A DNA stretch of 8,317 nucleotides from Hyphomicrobiales bacterium (GCA_027487195.1 JAIYEB010000285.1:1-8317), one strand, 5' to 3'. Positions 1 to 6,369 are shown, numbered from the stretch's first letter. Notes: generated by a model from the sequence alone, not told the origin. Numbers and translations are program-made.

Positions 1-7
1 TCTTAAA

Positions 8-83
8 TGGTGGGCGCGCTAGGGATCGAACCTAGGACCCGATGATTAAGAGTCATCTGCTCTACCAACTGAGCTACGCGCCC
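8..83 (-). tRNA. tRNA-Lys, anticodon CTT
   Basis: The minus strand folds into a complete cloverleaf. The 7-bp acceptor stem pairs GGGCGCG with CGCGCCC. The D arm is GCTC/GAGC with the GG pair in its loop. The anticodon stem GATGA/TCATC encloses the 7-base loop CTCTTAA, and the T arm CTAGG/CCTAG encloses TTCGATC. The anticodon CTT lies at 48-50 (read as AAG on the plus strand) and decodes the lysine codon AAG. The discriminator base is A and the 3' CCA is encoded (8-10). The gene is 76 nt with no intron and no mismatched stem. It lies downstream of leuA on the same strand, but a terminator after leuA and a possible promoter of its own suggest independent transcription. Confidence 0.97.
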
Positions 84-118
84 GTCGGGTCGGTCGAGGA
101 CCAACCCGAAGAGCGGCG

Positions 119-147
119 GAACTAGCAGAGGGTTTGCTGGCTGTCCA
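119..147 (-). promoter_or_regulatory. Possible sigma-70-type promoter for tRNA-Lys
   Basis: On the minus strand TGGACA (142-147) matches the TTGACA -35 box at five of six positions. It is followed after exactly 17 bases by TAGTTC (119-124), a weak -10 box preceded by TGC in the manner of an extended -10. Transcription would start near 112, leaving about 29 nt of 5' leader before the tRNA. Position and spacing fit, but the -10 match is poor, so this is only a candidate. Confidence 0.35.
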
Positions 148-188
148 GTCTTCTGCACCTGTTTTGGTGAACGCTCTGCAGGAACTGC

Positions 189-210
189 AAAAACCGGGCT
201 TTGGTCCCGG
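189..210 (-). terminator. Rho-independent terminator of leuA
   Basis: Read on the minus strand, about 25 bases after the leuA stop codon, CCGGG (206-210) pairs with CCCGG (194-198) across a 7-base loop and is followed at once by TTTTT (189-193). The stem can be lengthened by G-U pairs between the G bases before it and the first U bases of the tract. This is a compact intrinsic terminator that would end the leuA transcript before the tRNA gene. Confidence 0.75.
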
Positions 211-234
211 CCCTTGCCGCTTTAGGCCAGCCAA

Positions 235-1815
235 TCAGACCTGCTCGTCAACCTTGACCTGATCCGAGTGTTGGGCATGCAGCCGCTTTGAGGCGGCCAT
301 TTGCTGGATGCGTCCAACCGCTGCGACATAGGCCTTGGCGGAGGCCACAAGCGTATCGGGATCGGCCGAGCGGCCGGTGACCTGTCGCCCGGTCGCTGCA
401 TCTTCCAGCCGTACCGACACTTCAGCCTGCGCGTCTGTACCCTCGGTGACGGCATGGACCTGATAGAGCAGGAGCTTGGCGTCATGCGGCACAATCGCCT
501 TGATGGCGTTGAATGTGGCATCGACCGGGCCGTTGCCGGTGGCCTGAACGGTCTGGTGATGGCCAGCAACATCGAGCGTCAACGTCGCAGACTGCGGGCC
601 CATGGTGCCGGCAATGACGGTGAGCGCGCGCACCTTGAGCCGGTCAGACTGGGCGATGCCGTCATCGACAAGCGCTTCAATGTCTTCGTCATAGATGTGC
701 TTCTTGCGATCCGCGAGCGCCTTGAAGCGCACGAACGCGTCTTCGATCTGGTTGTCGCCAAACTCGTAGCCAAGCTGGCGCAGCTTGTCCTTGAAGGCGG
801 CGCGGCCTGAATGCTTGCCCATGACGAGCGAGGTTTTCTGAACGCCAACGGATTCCGGCGTCATGATCTCGTAGGTCTGCTGGTTCTTCAGCATGCCATC
901 CTGATGGATGCCGGATTCATGCGCGAATGCGTTCCGGCCAACGATGGCCTTGTTGAACTGGACCGGGAAGCTCGATGCGGCCGAGACGAGCTTTGAGGCG
1001 CGCATCAGCATGCGGGTATCAATGCCACACTCCCAGGGCAGGCTGTCGCCGCGCGTCTTCAGCGCCATCACGATCTCTTCAAGGGCTGCATTGCCGGCGC
1101 GCTCGCCAAGCCCGTTGATGGTGCATTCGATCTGGCGTGCGCCGCCCGCAAGGCCCGCCAGCGAGTTGGCAACGGCGAGGCCAAGGTCATCGTGGCAATG
1201 GGCGGAGAAGACGGCCTTGTCGGCGTTCGGCACCCGCTCACGCACGGCCCGGAACATGGCCTGATATTCGTCCGGCGTGGCATAGCCCACCGTATCCGGC
1301 AGGTTGATCGTGGTTGCGCCAGCCCGGATCGCGGTTTCGACGCAACGGCACAGATAATCGATCGGTGTGCGTGTTGCGTCCATCGCCGACCATTCGACAT
1401 CATCGATCAGGTTGCGGGCACGCTCAACGGTCGCTGCGATGATCTCGATGACCTGATCCTCGGTCTTCCGCATCTGGTGGGCGAGATGGATGGGCGATGT
1501 CGAGACGAAGGTGTGGATGCGCCCACGCCGGGCCACCCGCACAGCTTCAGCGGCTCGATCAATGTCAGCTGGGATGGCGCGGGCAAGCCCTGCAACGATG
1601 GATGTTTTCAGCCGCTTTGCAATGGCATGGACGGCTTCGAAATCACCATCCGACGCAATCGGAAAACCCGCTTCGATGACATCGACGCCCATGGCATCAA
1701 GCAGATCGGCAATCTCGAGCTTTTCTTCAAACGACATGGTTGCGCCGGGTGACTGCTCACCGTCGCGCAGTGTGGTGTCAAAGATAACGATGCGGTCCTT
1801 GGTTGCGGACGTCAT
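235..1815 (-). CDS. leuA: 2-isopropylmalate synthase (LeuA)
   Basis: It condenses acetyl-CoA with 2-oxoisovalerate to give 2-isopropylmalate, the committed step of leucine synthesis in the cytoplasm. The 526-residue product has the full long-type LeuA layout. The N-terminal TIM barrel carries DTTLRDGEQSPG (13-24), with the catalytic Arg and metal-binding Asp. HCHDDLGLA (206-214) supplies the two metal-ligand His residues, and NGLGERAGNAALE (234-246) is the family signature. A central region with GRNAFAHESGIHQDG (293-307) leads into a C-terminal allosteric domain (about 390-505) of the type that binds the feedback inhibitor leucine. I chose the ATG at 1815 because GAGG (1822-1825) sits six bases upstream. 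A TTG at 1827 would add four residues but overlaps that ribosome-binding site. It is a single-gene unit with a terminator behind it and a probable attenuator ahead of it. Confidence 0.97.
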   Translation of the reverse strand: MTSATKDRIVIFDTTLRDGEQSPGATMSFEEKLEIADLLDAMGVDVIEAGFPIASDGDFEAVHAIAKRLKTSIVAGLARAIPADIDRAAEAVRVARRGRIHTFVSTSPIHLAHQMRKTEDQVIEIIAATVERARNLIDDVEWSAMDATRTPIDYLCRCVETAIRAGATTINLPDTVGYATPDEYQAMFRAVRERVPNADKAVFSAHCHDDLGLAVANSLAGLAGGARQIECTINGLGERAGNAALEEIVMALKTRGDSLPWECGIDTRMLMRASKLVSAASSFPVQFNKAIVGRNAFAHESGIHQDGMLKNQQTYEIMTPESVGVQKTSLVMGKHSGRAAFKDKLRQLGYEFGDNQIEDAFVRFKALADRKKHIYDEDIEALVDDGIAQSDRLKVRALTVIAGTMGPQSATLTLDVAGHHQTVQATGNGPVDATFNAIKAIVPHDAKLLLYQVHAVTEGTDAQAEVSVRLEDAATGRQVTGRSADPDTLVASAKAYVAAVGRIQQMAASKRLHAQHSDQVKVDEQV

Positions 1816-1865
1816 GGGAAACCTCAAAGTGTTGCGCGGCTTGCGCTATGTCGGGAGGGAGGTCG

Positions 1866-1970
1866 CTGCATCGTCCCCTGAAGGCCCAGGCCACAGCCCG
1901 GACGGCCCTCAGGGGCAGCTAAGAAGAAGCGCGCAAAGGATCGTGGCCGCAGAGGCGGCAGACGATGCAG
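1866..1970 (-). promoter_or_regulatory. Candidate leu attenuator: nested RNA stem structure
   Basis: In the leuA leader RNA (minus strand) an 11-bp stem, with one G-U pair, joins 1905-1915 to 1875-1885. Inside it a second 6-bp stem joins 1896-1901 to 1886-1891 around a 4-base loop, with three unpaired bases (1902-1904) on one side. A separate perfect 10-bp inverted repeat joins 1961-1970, within the leader ORF, to 1866-1875, directly after the first hairpin; both compete for or abut position 1875. The four CTT codons lie between the outer arms. No run of U follows any of these stems. Just downstream GACCTC (1859-1864) is complementary to the GAGGTT around the leuA ribosome-binding site, so regulation might act on translation rather than on termination. 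That mechanism is inference. Confidence 0.5.
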
Positions 1971-1992
1971 GTGTGCGGCGCGCTTGGGTCAC
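1909..1992 (-). CDS. Leucine-rich leader peptide upstream of leuA
   Basis: A 27-codon ORF opens with GTG at 1992 and ends with TGA at 1909, 93 bases before leuA on the same strand. AGAGG lies four bases ahead of the GTG, and an in-frame TAA a few codons upstream leaves no longer alternative. The C-terminal part reads ATILCALLLSCP. Leucine codons are 19 and 22-24, all CTT, with three consecutive (AAGAAGAAG on the plus strand, 1921-1929). A short leader with clustered codons for the end-product amino acid, ahead of the first gene of its pathway, is the hallmark of ribosome-mediated attenuation. The stop codon lies inside the first arm of a strong hairpin. The peptide itself probably has no function. 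Its role as a leucine sensor is inferred. Confidence 0.65.
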   Translation of the reverse strand: MTQARRTPASSAASAATILCALLLSCP

Positions 1993-2020
1993 GGGACCTC
2001 TTTACCTTCTGAGTGTTCCA

Positions 2021-2049
2021 TTCGTATGCGAATCGTGGATCACGCACAA
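2021..2049 (-). promoter_or_regulatory. Possible promoter for the leuA leader transcript
   Basis: On the minus strand TTGTGC (2044-2049) and TACGAA (2021-2026) are separated by exactly 17 bases. Transcription would begin near 2014, about 22 bases before the leader GTG. Each box matches the consensus at only three of six positions, so the support is mainly spacing and location. Confidence 0.3.
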
Positions 2050-2115
2050 GATGGGGATGACGGGCTTTGCTGAGGCTCTATGTTCCTTCGGATAGGCGAC
2101 ACGGGAGAGCGTGAT

Positions 2116-2364
2116 ATGAAGACCCTTTGGATTGCAGGCGCCATTGTGATTGGATCGACGTTTCCGGTTCTGGCCTGCGCAGAGCGTGCCGAGCGTACGA
2201 TCGAAGTGGTGCGCAAGGACATCGCAGATCAAAACGTCTCGCAGGGCGTTGGCAACCGCCTGATCGGCGAACTGCAACAGGCTGCCGCGGCCTGCCGCGC
2301 TGGCAGAACCCGCGATGGCGAGGCAACACTTACGCGGATCCAGCGGACCTACAATTATCGCTGA
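2116..2364 (+). CDS. Small exported protein of unknown function
   Basis: I do not recognise this 82-residue protein. It starts with MKTLW and a hydrophobic stretch (about 4-20), ending in PVLACAER. This reads as a Sec signal peptide cut after ACA (residues 20-22) by signal peptidase I. VLAC (18-21) is a poorer lipobox, so a lipoprotein is possible but less likely. The mature part, about 60 residues, is polar and probably helical, with a QGVGNRLIGELQQAAAAC segment ending at Cys60 and a basic C-terminus (TRIQRTYNYR). The ATG at 2116 is favoured because GGGAGAG lies at 2103-2109. An ATG at 2080 would put twelve charged residues ahead of the signal peptide. It is transcribed away from leuA and is followed by about 200 bases before the next gene. 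Confidence 0.75.
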   Translation: MKTLWIAGAIVIGSTFPVLACAERAERTIEVVRKDIADQNVSQGVGNRLIGELQQAAAACRAGRTRDGEATLTRIQRTYNYR

Positions 2365-2427
2365 GGATATCCGCTTCTTCAGGGCCTTGCTCATGCACAA
2401 TTTGCGCTGACAGCGCCCGCCGGTGCG

Positions 2428-2456
2428 TTGGCCCTCGGGGGAATCGAAGCTATACA
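2428..2456 (+). promoter_or_regulatory. Probable promoter for the helix-hairpin-helix gene
   Basis: TTGGCC (2428-2433) and TATACA (2451-2456) are separated by exactly 17 bases; the -10 box is close to consensus. Transcription would begin near 2463, giving a 5' untranslated region of about 100 bases. That untranslated region opens with the hairpin at 2464-2479. Confidence 0.5.
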
Positions 2457-2463
2457 TGCGCCG

Positions 2464-2479
2464 TTCACGTCGGCGTGAA
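2464..2479 (+). other. Short hairpin at the predicted 5' end of the transcript
   Basis: TTCACG (2464-2469) pairs perfectly with CGTGAA (2474-2479) around the loop TCGG. It lies right at the predicted transcription start and about 85 bases before the start codon. It could be a 5'-end-stabilising stem in RNA or a dyad operator in DNA. Nothing in the sequence decides between them. Confidence 0.35.
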
Positions 2480-2561
2480 TACGTTCAATCTGCTGCGATG
2501 TCGGGTCGTCCGGTCGGCATCGCGTTCATGCTCGGACATTTGGTTCTCGGGAGAACTTGAA

Positions 2562-3083
2562 ATGATTCTTCGCAAAGTCCTCGTCACAGCTTCTGCGTTG
2601 ACGCTGGCTCTTTCGCCGATGGCCGCATTCGCGCAGCCCGCTCCGGCACAGACGCAGACACCGGCCCAGCCCGCGCGCCCTGCAGCGCCTGCACCGGCCA
2701 CAACAGCGCCTGCTGCTCCTGCAGCCCCCGCGCCTGCGCGCCCCACGGCGCCCGCACCTGCCGCAACCGCGCCTGCCGCTCCTGCAGCGCCTGTCGCAAC
2801 ACCCGCGCGCCCGGCAGCGCCCGCCGCACCAGCGGCTGCAGCCCCCGCCGCCCCCGCTGCAACGCCGGCCCGCCCGGCTGCAGGCCAGGCCGCGCTGATC
2901 AACATCAACACGGCCTCGCTGCAGGACCTTCAGGAACTGCCGCAGATTGGCCCGGCACGCGCGCAAGCCATCATTGCAGCCCGCACGACACGGCCGTTTG
3001 CCTCGTTTGAAGACCTTGTCCAGCGCGGCACGCTGCCGTCCAATGCCGAAGCAGCGATCCGCGACAAGGTTCGCTTCCGCTAG
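2562..3083 (+). CDS. Exported Ala/Pro-rich protein with ComEA-like HhH domain
   Basis: The 173-residue product has three parts. Residues 1-24 are a signal peptide with a basic start (MILRKV), a hydrophobic core and the cleavage site AFA before Gln25. Residues 25 to about 108 are almost entirely Ala, Pro, Thr and Arg, with the near repeat TAPAAPAAP at 48-56 and 69-77; this should be an extended, flexible linker. Residues 112-173 are a ComEA-type double helix-hairpin-helix domain: ININTASLQDLQELPQIGP, then ARAQAIIAAR, then FASFEDLVQR. In ComEA this domain binds double-stranded DNA in the periplasm during natural transformation. Stand-alone relatives are common in Proteobacteria and often lack a known role. 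No other competence gene is nearby, so DNA uptake is only a possibility. GGGAGAA (2549-2555) precedes the ATG. Confidence 0.85.
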   Translation: MILRKVLVTASALTLALSPMAAFAQPAPAQTQTPAQPARPAAPAPATTAPAAPAAPAPARPTAPAPAATAPAAPAAPVATPARPAAPAAPAAAAPAAPAATPARPAAGQAALININTASLQDLQELPQIGPARAQAIIAARTTRPFASFEDLVQRGTLPSNAEAAIRDKVRFR

Positions 3084-3164
3084 GGTCTCGAAGACAGCGG
3101 TCCGGAGCGCTGGTCCGATAGCGGGCCAGAACTCCTGGACAGCGACCCCTCCAGCGCATGCAAC

Positions 3165-3194
3165 AAAAAAGGGCGGACATTGTCCGCCCTTTTT
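3165..3194. terminator. Bidirectional rho-independent terminator
   Basis: GGGCGGAC (3171-3178) and GTCCGCCC (3182-3189) form a perfect 8-bp stem with loop ATT. It is flanked by AAAAAA (3165-3170) on one side and TTTTT (3190-3194) on the other. It therefore works in both directions, ending the plus-strand HhH gene (stop at 3083) and the minus-strand PhzF-family gene (stop at 3216). Confidence 0.93.
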
Positions 3195-3215
3195 CATGTC
3201 CGGAGTGAACGAGAA

Positions 3216-4115
3216 CTACAGTCTCAGCGTGCCTTCGGCAACGATCACGGCAGCCCCGCCAATGCGTGTGGCGGTCAGCCGGCCCGCCGAAAGCTCGACC
3301 TCCAGCCTGACCAGGCTCGGCCGCCCCATCTCCACACCCTGCTCGATCATCACGACGTGGCGGCCGCCGCTGCGGGCCTCAAAGCGCGCGATCACGCCGG
3401 CGAAGGCGGCTGCCGCCGACCCGGTCGCGGGATCCTCGTTGATGCCTGCTGAAGGATCAAACATGCGCGCGCGATAGGCTGCGCCATCTCCCTCAAGTGA
3501 GGTGTAGAGATAGGCGCCGTGGGTTCCGAAGACGCTGTCCCAGACGCTGGCGTTTGGCCTGCAACGGTGCAGCGCCTCGCGATCGCGCACAGGCACGAAC
3601 GTGAATGGGACACCAGCGCTCATCACGGTCGGCTTATGATAGCCAAAACCGATATCGCTCGCCATGATGCCGAGGGCCAGCGCAATCTTGTCGCGCGGCG
3701 GTGCCAGACCGGTATCACCGGCCAGTTTCGGCACGTCGAACTCCGCCGTCGTTGCCTTGCCAGGCCGAATGATGACGCCACAGCGGATCGGGCCAATTTC
3801 TTCTTCAAGGACGATGATCGCCTCGCGCTCTTCATCAACGCCGAACTTGAGGCCGGCGAGCAGAACAGCGGCCCCAACTGTGGGGTGGCCGGCAAACGGC
3901 AGTTCGCGATTGGGTGTGAAGATGCGGATGCGCGCGTTGTGAACCGGATTTTGCGGCTTCAGCACAAACACTGTCTCAGACAGGTTGAACTCGCGAGCGA
4001 TGGCCTGCATGTCCTGGCCCGTCAGGGCATCGGCGTCGTGGACAACACCGAGCGGATTTCCCGCAAGCGCCCTATCCGTAAAAACGTCTAGGGTATGAAA
4101 CGACAATCGGCGCAT
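3216..4115 (-). CDS. PhzF-family isomerase-like protein
   Basis: The 299-residue protein has the diaminopimelate-epimerase fold signature of the PhzF family over its full usual length. Visible motifs are DVFTDRALAGNPLGVV (10-25), EFNLSETVFV (42-51), in which Glu47 matches the catalytic acid of PhzF, FTPNRELPFAGHPTVGAA (66-83), and EDPATGSAAAAFAGV (227-241). The family lacks the epimerase cysteine pair and catalyses proton shifts or isomerisations on small cyclic or amino-acid-like substrates. PhzF itself acts in phenazine synthesis. No other phenazine gene is nearby, so the substrate is unknown and a phenazine role is unlikely. A purine-rich AGGGGG lies four bases before the ATG. It starts 58 bases after the Nudix-like gene on the same strand, with no terminator between, and probably shares its transcript. 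The bidirectional terminator at 3165-3194 ends the unit. Confidence 0.93.
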   Translation of the reverse strand: MRRLSFHTLDVFTDRALAGNPLGVVHDADALTGQDMQAIAREFNLSETVFVLKPQNPVHNARIRIFTPNRELPFAGHPTVGAAVLLAGLKFGVDEEREAIIVLEEEIGPIRCGVIIRPGKATTAEFDVPKLAGDTGLAPPRDKIALALGIMASDIGFGYHKPTVMSAGVPFTFVPVRDREALHRCRPNASVWDSVFGTHGAYLYTSLEGDGAAYRARMFDPSAGINEDPATGSAAAAFAGVIARFEARSGGRHVVMIEQGVEMGRPSLVRLEVELSAGRLTATRIGGAAVIVAEGTLRL

Positions 4116-4173
4116 AAAGCCCCCTGGTGCAGGATGTGGCGGGTAGCCCGGAGCGACGGCTGGCGCAAGCCTT

Positions 4174-4890
4174 TCAAGGCGTTTGCGACAGTGTAGCGGC
4201 CAGATAGGCTTTTACAAAGTCCGGCATATCAAGCCCAGTGGTCTGGTCGATGTGGGTGATGATCCTCACAGCATCAAGCTCCGGCTCCTTGTCCTCGCTC
4301 AGATGTCGCTCGGCGCGCGCCAGGAGCTCTGATCCGGTCATGGGCAGATCGAAGCGGCAAAAGCAGGCAAGACGCCCGAGCTCGCTCACAAGTGTCCAAT
4401 TGCGAAAAGCGGGCAGTTCATGGGCCAGCAGGCCGAGTTCCTCGTTCAACTCCCGCACCACATTGCCTTCAATGTCGAAATGCCCGTCCGCTCGAAGGTC
4501 GGTCTCATCGAGCGAGCCGGCAGGGGGATACCAACGCCCGCCATTGGCGGTCCATGCTGCCATTCTGCCGACGAGCACGCCGCCATCCCTGGGGTGAAGC
4601 GCTGGCATGGCAAAGGCGTTCGCTGCGCTGCCCGGAAAGCCCATGGCTCTGTAGTGAAGGTAGCTTGCATAGTCGGTTTCGACCATGTCGCCCGTGACCG
4701 TGCCATTGCTGTCGCTGAGGCTGGTCAACAGGAAGAATCGTCCATTGAAGAGCCTGGGCTTTTGAATGAGCGCCCTTGCCCATGCGTCCTTGATCGCCTG
4801 GCGATGCTCGATTGCAAAGTCGAAGGGCGCGCTGGTCAATCGCAACGCAATCGACTTGACGTTGACGGGCGAGAGAGGCGTGAGCTTCAT
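4174..4890 (-). CDS. Nudix-like hydrolase with a divergent Nudix box
   Basis: With the ATG at 4890 the product has 238 residues. The core REL-NEELGL (146-154) matches the second half of the Nudix box (REUXEEXGU), with Glu147, Glu150 and Glu151 as likely metal ligands. The first half is not in standard register. PPAGSLDET (122-130) lies about seven residues too far upstream, and the canonical Glu eight residues before Arg146 is Phe. This suggests an insertion in the loop, as in some Nudix subfamilies. Family members hydrolyse nucleoside diphosphates linked to another group; the substrate here cannot be read off. The start is uncertain. The frame stays open to a TTG at 5034 (ATG at 5031), but those extra 47-48 residues do not look coding, and neither start has a strong ribosome-binding site. 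It leads a probable two-gene unit with the PhzF-family gene. Confidence 0.8.
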   Translation of the reverse strand: MKLTPLSPVNVKSIALRLTSAPFDFAIEHRQAIKDAWARALIQKPRLFNGRFFLLTSLSDSNGTVTGDMVETDYASYLHYRAMGFPGSAANAFAMPALHPRDGGVLVGRMAAWTANGGRWYPPAGSLDETDLRADGHFDIEGNVVRELNEELGLLAHELPAFRNWTLVSELGRLACFCRFDLPMTGSELLARAERHLSEDKEPELDAVRIITHIDQTTGLDMPDFVKAYLAATLSQTP

Positions 4891-5121
4891 GATCAGCGCC
4901 GTGCCACGGCTTTTGACAACGCGCAATGATTGGCGGCTTTGCAATGTTGTTTTAGTGCAAGAAAGCGCGCCCAATGCTCCCGGTTTCTGGATCCTGAGCC
5001 ACAATTGGCAGATCAGGTTTTGAACACCCATCAACGTTTGTGCAGAGATCGAGCCGTGACGTTGTCAGCCTTGCGCTGGCGCGCCTGCCATGCGAACCGT
5101 TAGAAAATTCGAGGAAACTTT
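4891..5121. other. Divergent intergenic region, no clear promoter found
   Basis: This region separates the minus-strand Nudix-like gene from the plus-strand lldD-type gene and must hold both promoters. I found no -35/-10 pair with good matches and spacing for either direction. The only clear element is the ribosome-binding site GAGGAAA (5111-5117) before the lldD ATG. If the Nudix-like gene really starts near 5034, most of this region would instead be coding. Confidence 0.4.
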
Positions 5122-6291
5122 ATGCCAAGCCCAATTACAAACGTCGAAGATCTGCGGATTCTGGCCCAGCGTCGCGTGCCGCGCATGTTCTACGACTATG
5201 CAGACTCCGGGGCGTGGACGGAAAGCACCTACCGCGCAAACACCAGCGATTTTGCCCGGATCAAGTTGCGCCAGCGCGTTGCGGTCGACATGCGCAATCG
5301 CACGCTTGAGACGACGATGCTCGGCCAGAGCTACAAGATGCCGCTTGCGCTGGCACCAACCGGCCTGACGGGCATGCAGCATGCCGATGGCGAGATCCTG
5401 GCTGCCCGCGCTGCTGCCCGCCACGGCGTTCCTTTCACGCTGTCGACCATGTCGATCTGCTCCATTGAGGATCTGGCGGAGGACAGTTCGAGCCCGTTCT
5501 GGTTCCAGCTCTATGTGATGAAGGATCGCGACTTCATTGGTCGCCTGATCGATCGCGCCAAGGCTGCCAAATGCTCGGCGCTGGTGCTGACGCTTGATCT
5601 GCAGATCATTGGCCAGCGCCACAAGGACATCAAGAACGGGCTGTCCGCTCCGCCCAAGCTCACCATCCCGAACATCATCAACATGATGACGAAGCCGCGC
5701 TGGTGCCTGGGTATGCTGGGGACGAAGCGTCGTGGGTTTGGCAACATCGTTGGCCACGTCAAGGGCGTGTCCGACATGAAGAACCTGTCGGCCTGGACCG
5801 CCGAGCAGTTCGACCCGGCTCTGAACTGGTCCGATGTCGCATGGATCAAGGAGCGCTGGGGCGGCAAGCTGATCCTCAAGGGCATTCTCGATGTTGAGGA
5901 TGCGCGCATGGCGGCCAAGACCGGCGCAGATGCGATCATTGTTTCCAATCACGGTGGTCGCCAGCTCGATGGTGCGCCCTCGTCGATTTCGCTCCTGCAT
6001 GAGATCGTTCAGGAAGTCGGCGACCGCATGGAAGTCTACATCGATGGCGGCATTCGCTCCGGCCAGGACGTGCTGAAATCCGTCGCGCTTGGCGCGCGTG
6101 GCGCGTTCATTGGACGTGCGTTCCTGTATGGGCTCGGCGCCGGTGGCGAACAGGGCGTGGTCACCTGCCTTGATATCGTCAGGAAAGAGCTGGACGTCAC
6201 CATGGCGCTATGCGGGCGGCGCGACATTGCAACCGTTGACCGCGATATCATCGCTGAAAATCCGTTTGGACCGACCTATCGCGACCAATAG
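5122..6291 (+). CDS. lldD: FMN-dependent L-lactate dehydrogenase-type enzyme
   Basis: The 389-residue protein is a full-length member of the FMN-dependent 2-hydroxyacid dehydrogenase family, a TIM barrel. FYDYADSGAW (23-32) and PLALAPTGLTGMQHADGE (74-91) line the flavin site. FWFQLYVMKD (126-135) and LVLTLDLQIIGQRHKDIKNG (154-173) follow. LILKGI (250-255) carries the flavin-contacting Lys253. SNHGGRQLDG (275-284) holds the catalytic His277 and the substrate-binding Arg280, and YIDGGIRSGQDVLK (306-319) binds the FMN phosphate. The DLQIIGQRHKDIKNG stretch suggests the LldD branch, which oxidises L-lactate to pyruvate and passes electrons to the respiratory chain at the inner membrane. Glycolate or another 2-hydroxyacid cannot be excluded, so the gene symbol is a family assignment. 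GAGGAAA seven bases from the ATG fixes the start. No lactate permease or regulator is adjacent. The ABC transporter gene begins 78 bases downstream. Confidence 0.92.
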   Translation: MPSPITNVEDLRILAQRRVPRMFYDYADSGAWTESTYRANTSDFARIKLRQRVAVDMRNRTLETTMLGQSYKMPLALAPTGLTGMQHADGEILAARAAARHGVPFTLSTMSICSIEDLAEDSSSPFWFQLYVMKDRDFIGRLIDRAKAAKCSALVLTLDLQIIGQRHKDIKNGLSAPPKLTIPNIINMMTKPRWCLGMLGTKRRGFGNIVGHVKGVSDMKNLSAWTAEQFDPALNWSDVAWIKERWGGKLILKGILDVEDARMAAKTGADAIIVSNHGGRQLDGAPSSISLLHEIVQEVGDRMEVYIDGGIRSGQDVLKSVALGARGAFIGRAFLYGLGAGGEQGVVTCLDIVRKELDVTMALCGRRDIATVDRDIIAENPFGPTYRDQ

Positions 6292-6369
6292 CCCGCTGGG
6301 GCCCATCCGCACGAAGGCTCACTTCCCAAACCGCTGTTCAGGCGTCACGCTCCCTCAGATGGAGGTGTG

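Noticed and set aside
301..810. Plus-strand open frame of 169 codons opposite leuA
   Set aside because: It lies wholly inside leuA on the other strand, has no family motif, and is explained by the G/C-biased third positions of leuA.
1991..2021. Ten-codon ORF (ATG at 2019-2021) whose TGA overlaps the leader peptide GTG
   Set aside because: The overlap suggests coupling, but the ATG falls within or before the likely -10 region, there is no ribosome-binding site, and its codons carry no amino-acid signal.
2067..2096. TTGCTG / GATAGG as a promoter for the small exported gene
   Set aside because: The spacing is 18 with weak boxes, and transcription would begin inside the ribosome-binding site.
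2404..2416. GCGCT-GAC-AGCGC hairpin as a terminator for the small exported gene
   Set aside because: The stem is only five base pairs and no T-tract follows.
2465..3197. Long minus-strand frames opposite the HhH gene, Gly/Ala-rich or Arg/Cys/Gly-rich
   Set aside because: They are mirror images of the repetitive Ala/Pro codons of the real gene. One runs through the terminator at 3165-3194, and none has a ribosome-binding site or recognisable domain.
3216..4890. Phenazine biosynthesis cluster suggested by the PhzF-family gene
   Set aside because: No other phenazine gene is present; PhzF-like proteins are widespread in bacteria that make no phenazine.
5003..5020. AATTGGC as half of an LldR/FadR-like operator before the lldD-type gene
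   Set aside because: The second half-site does not match an inverted copy, and no GntR-type regulator gene is in the window.
5065..6000. Minus-strand frame of 311 codons opposite the lldD-type gene
   Set aside because: The opposite strand encodes a full-length enzyme with all catalytic motifs. The antisense product matches nothing I know.
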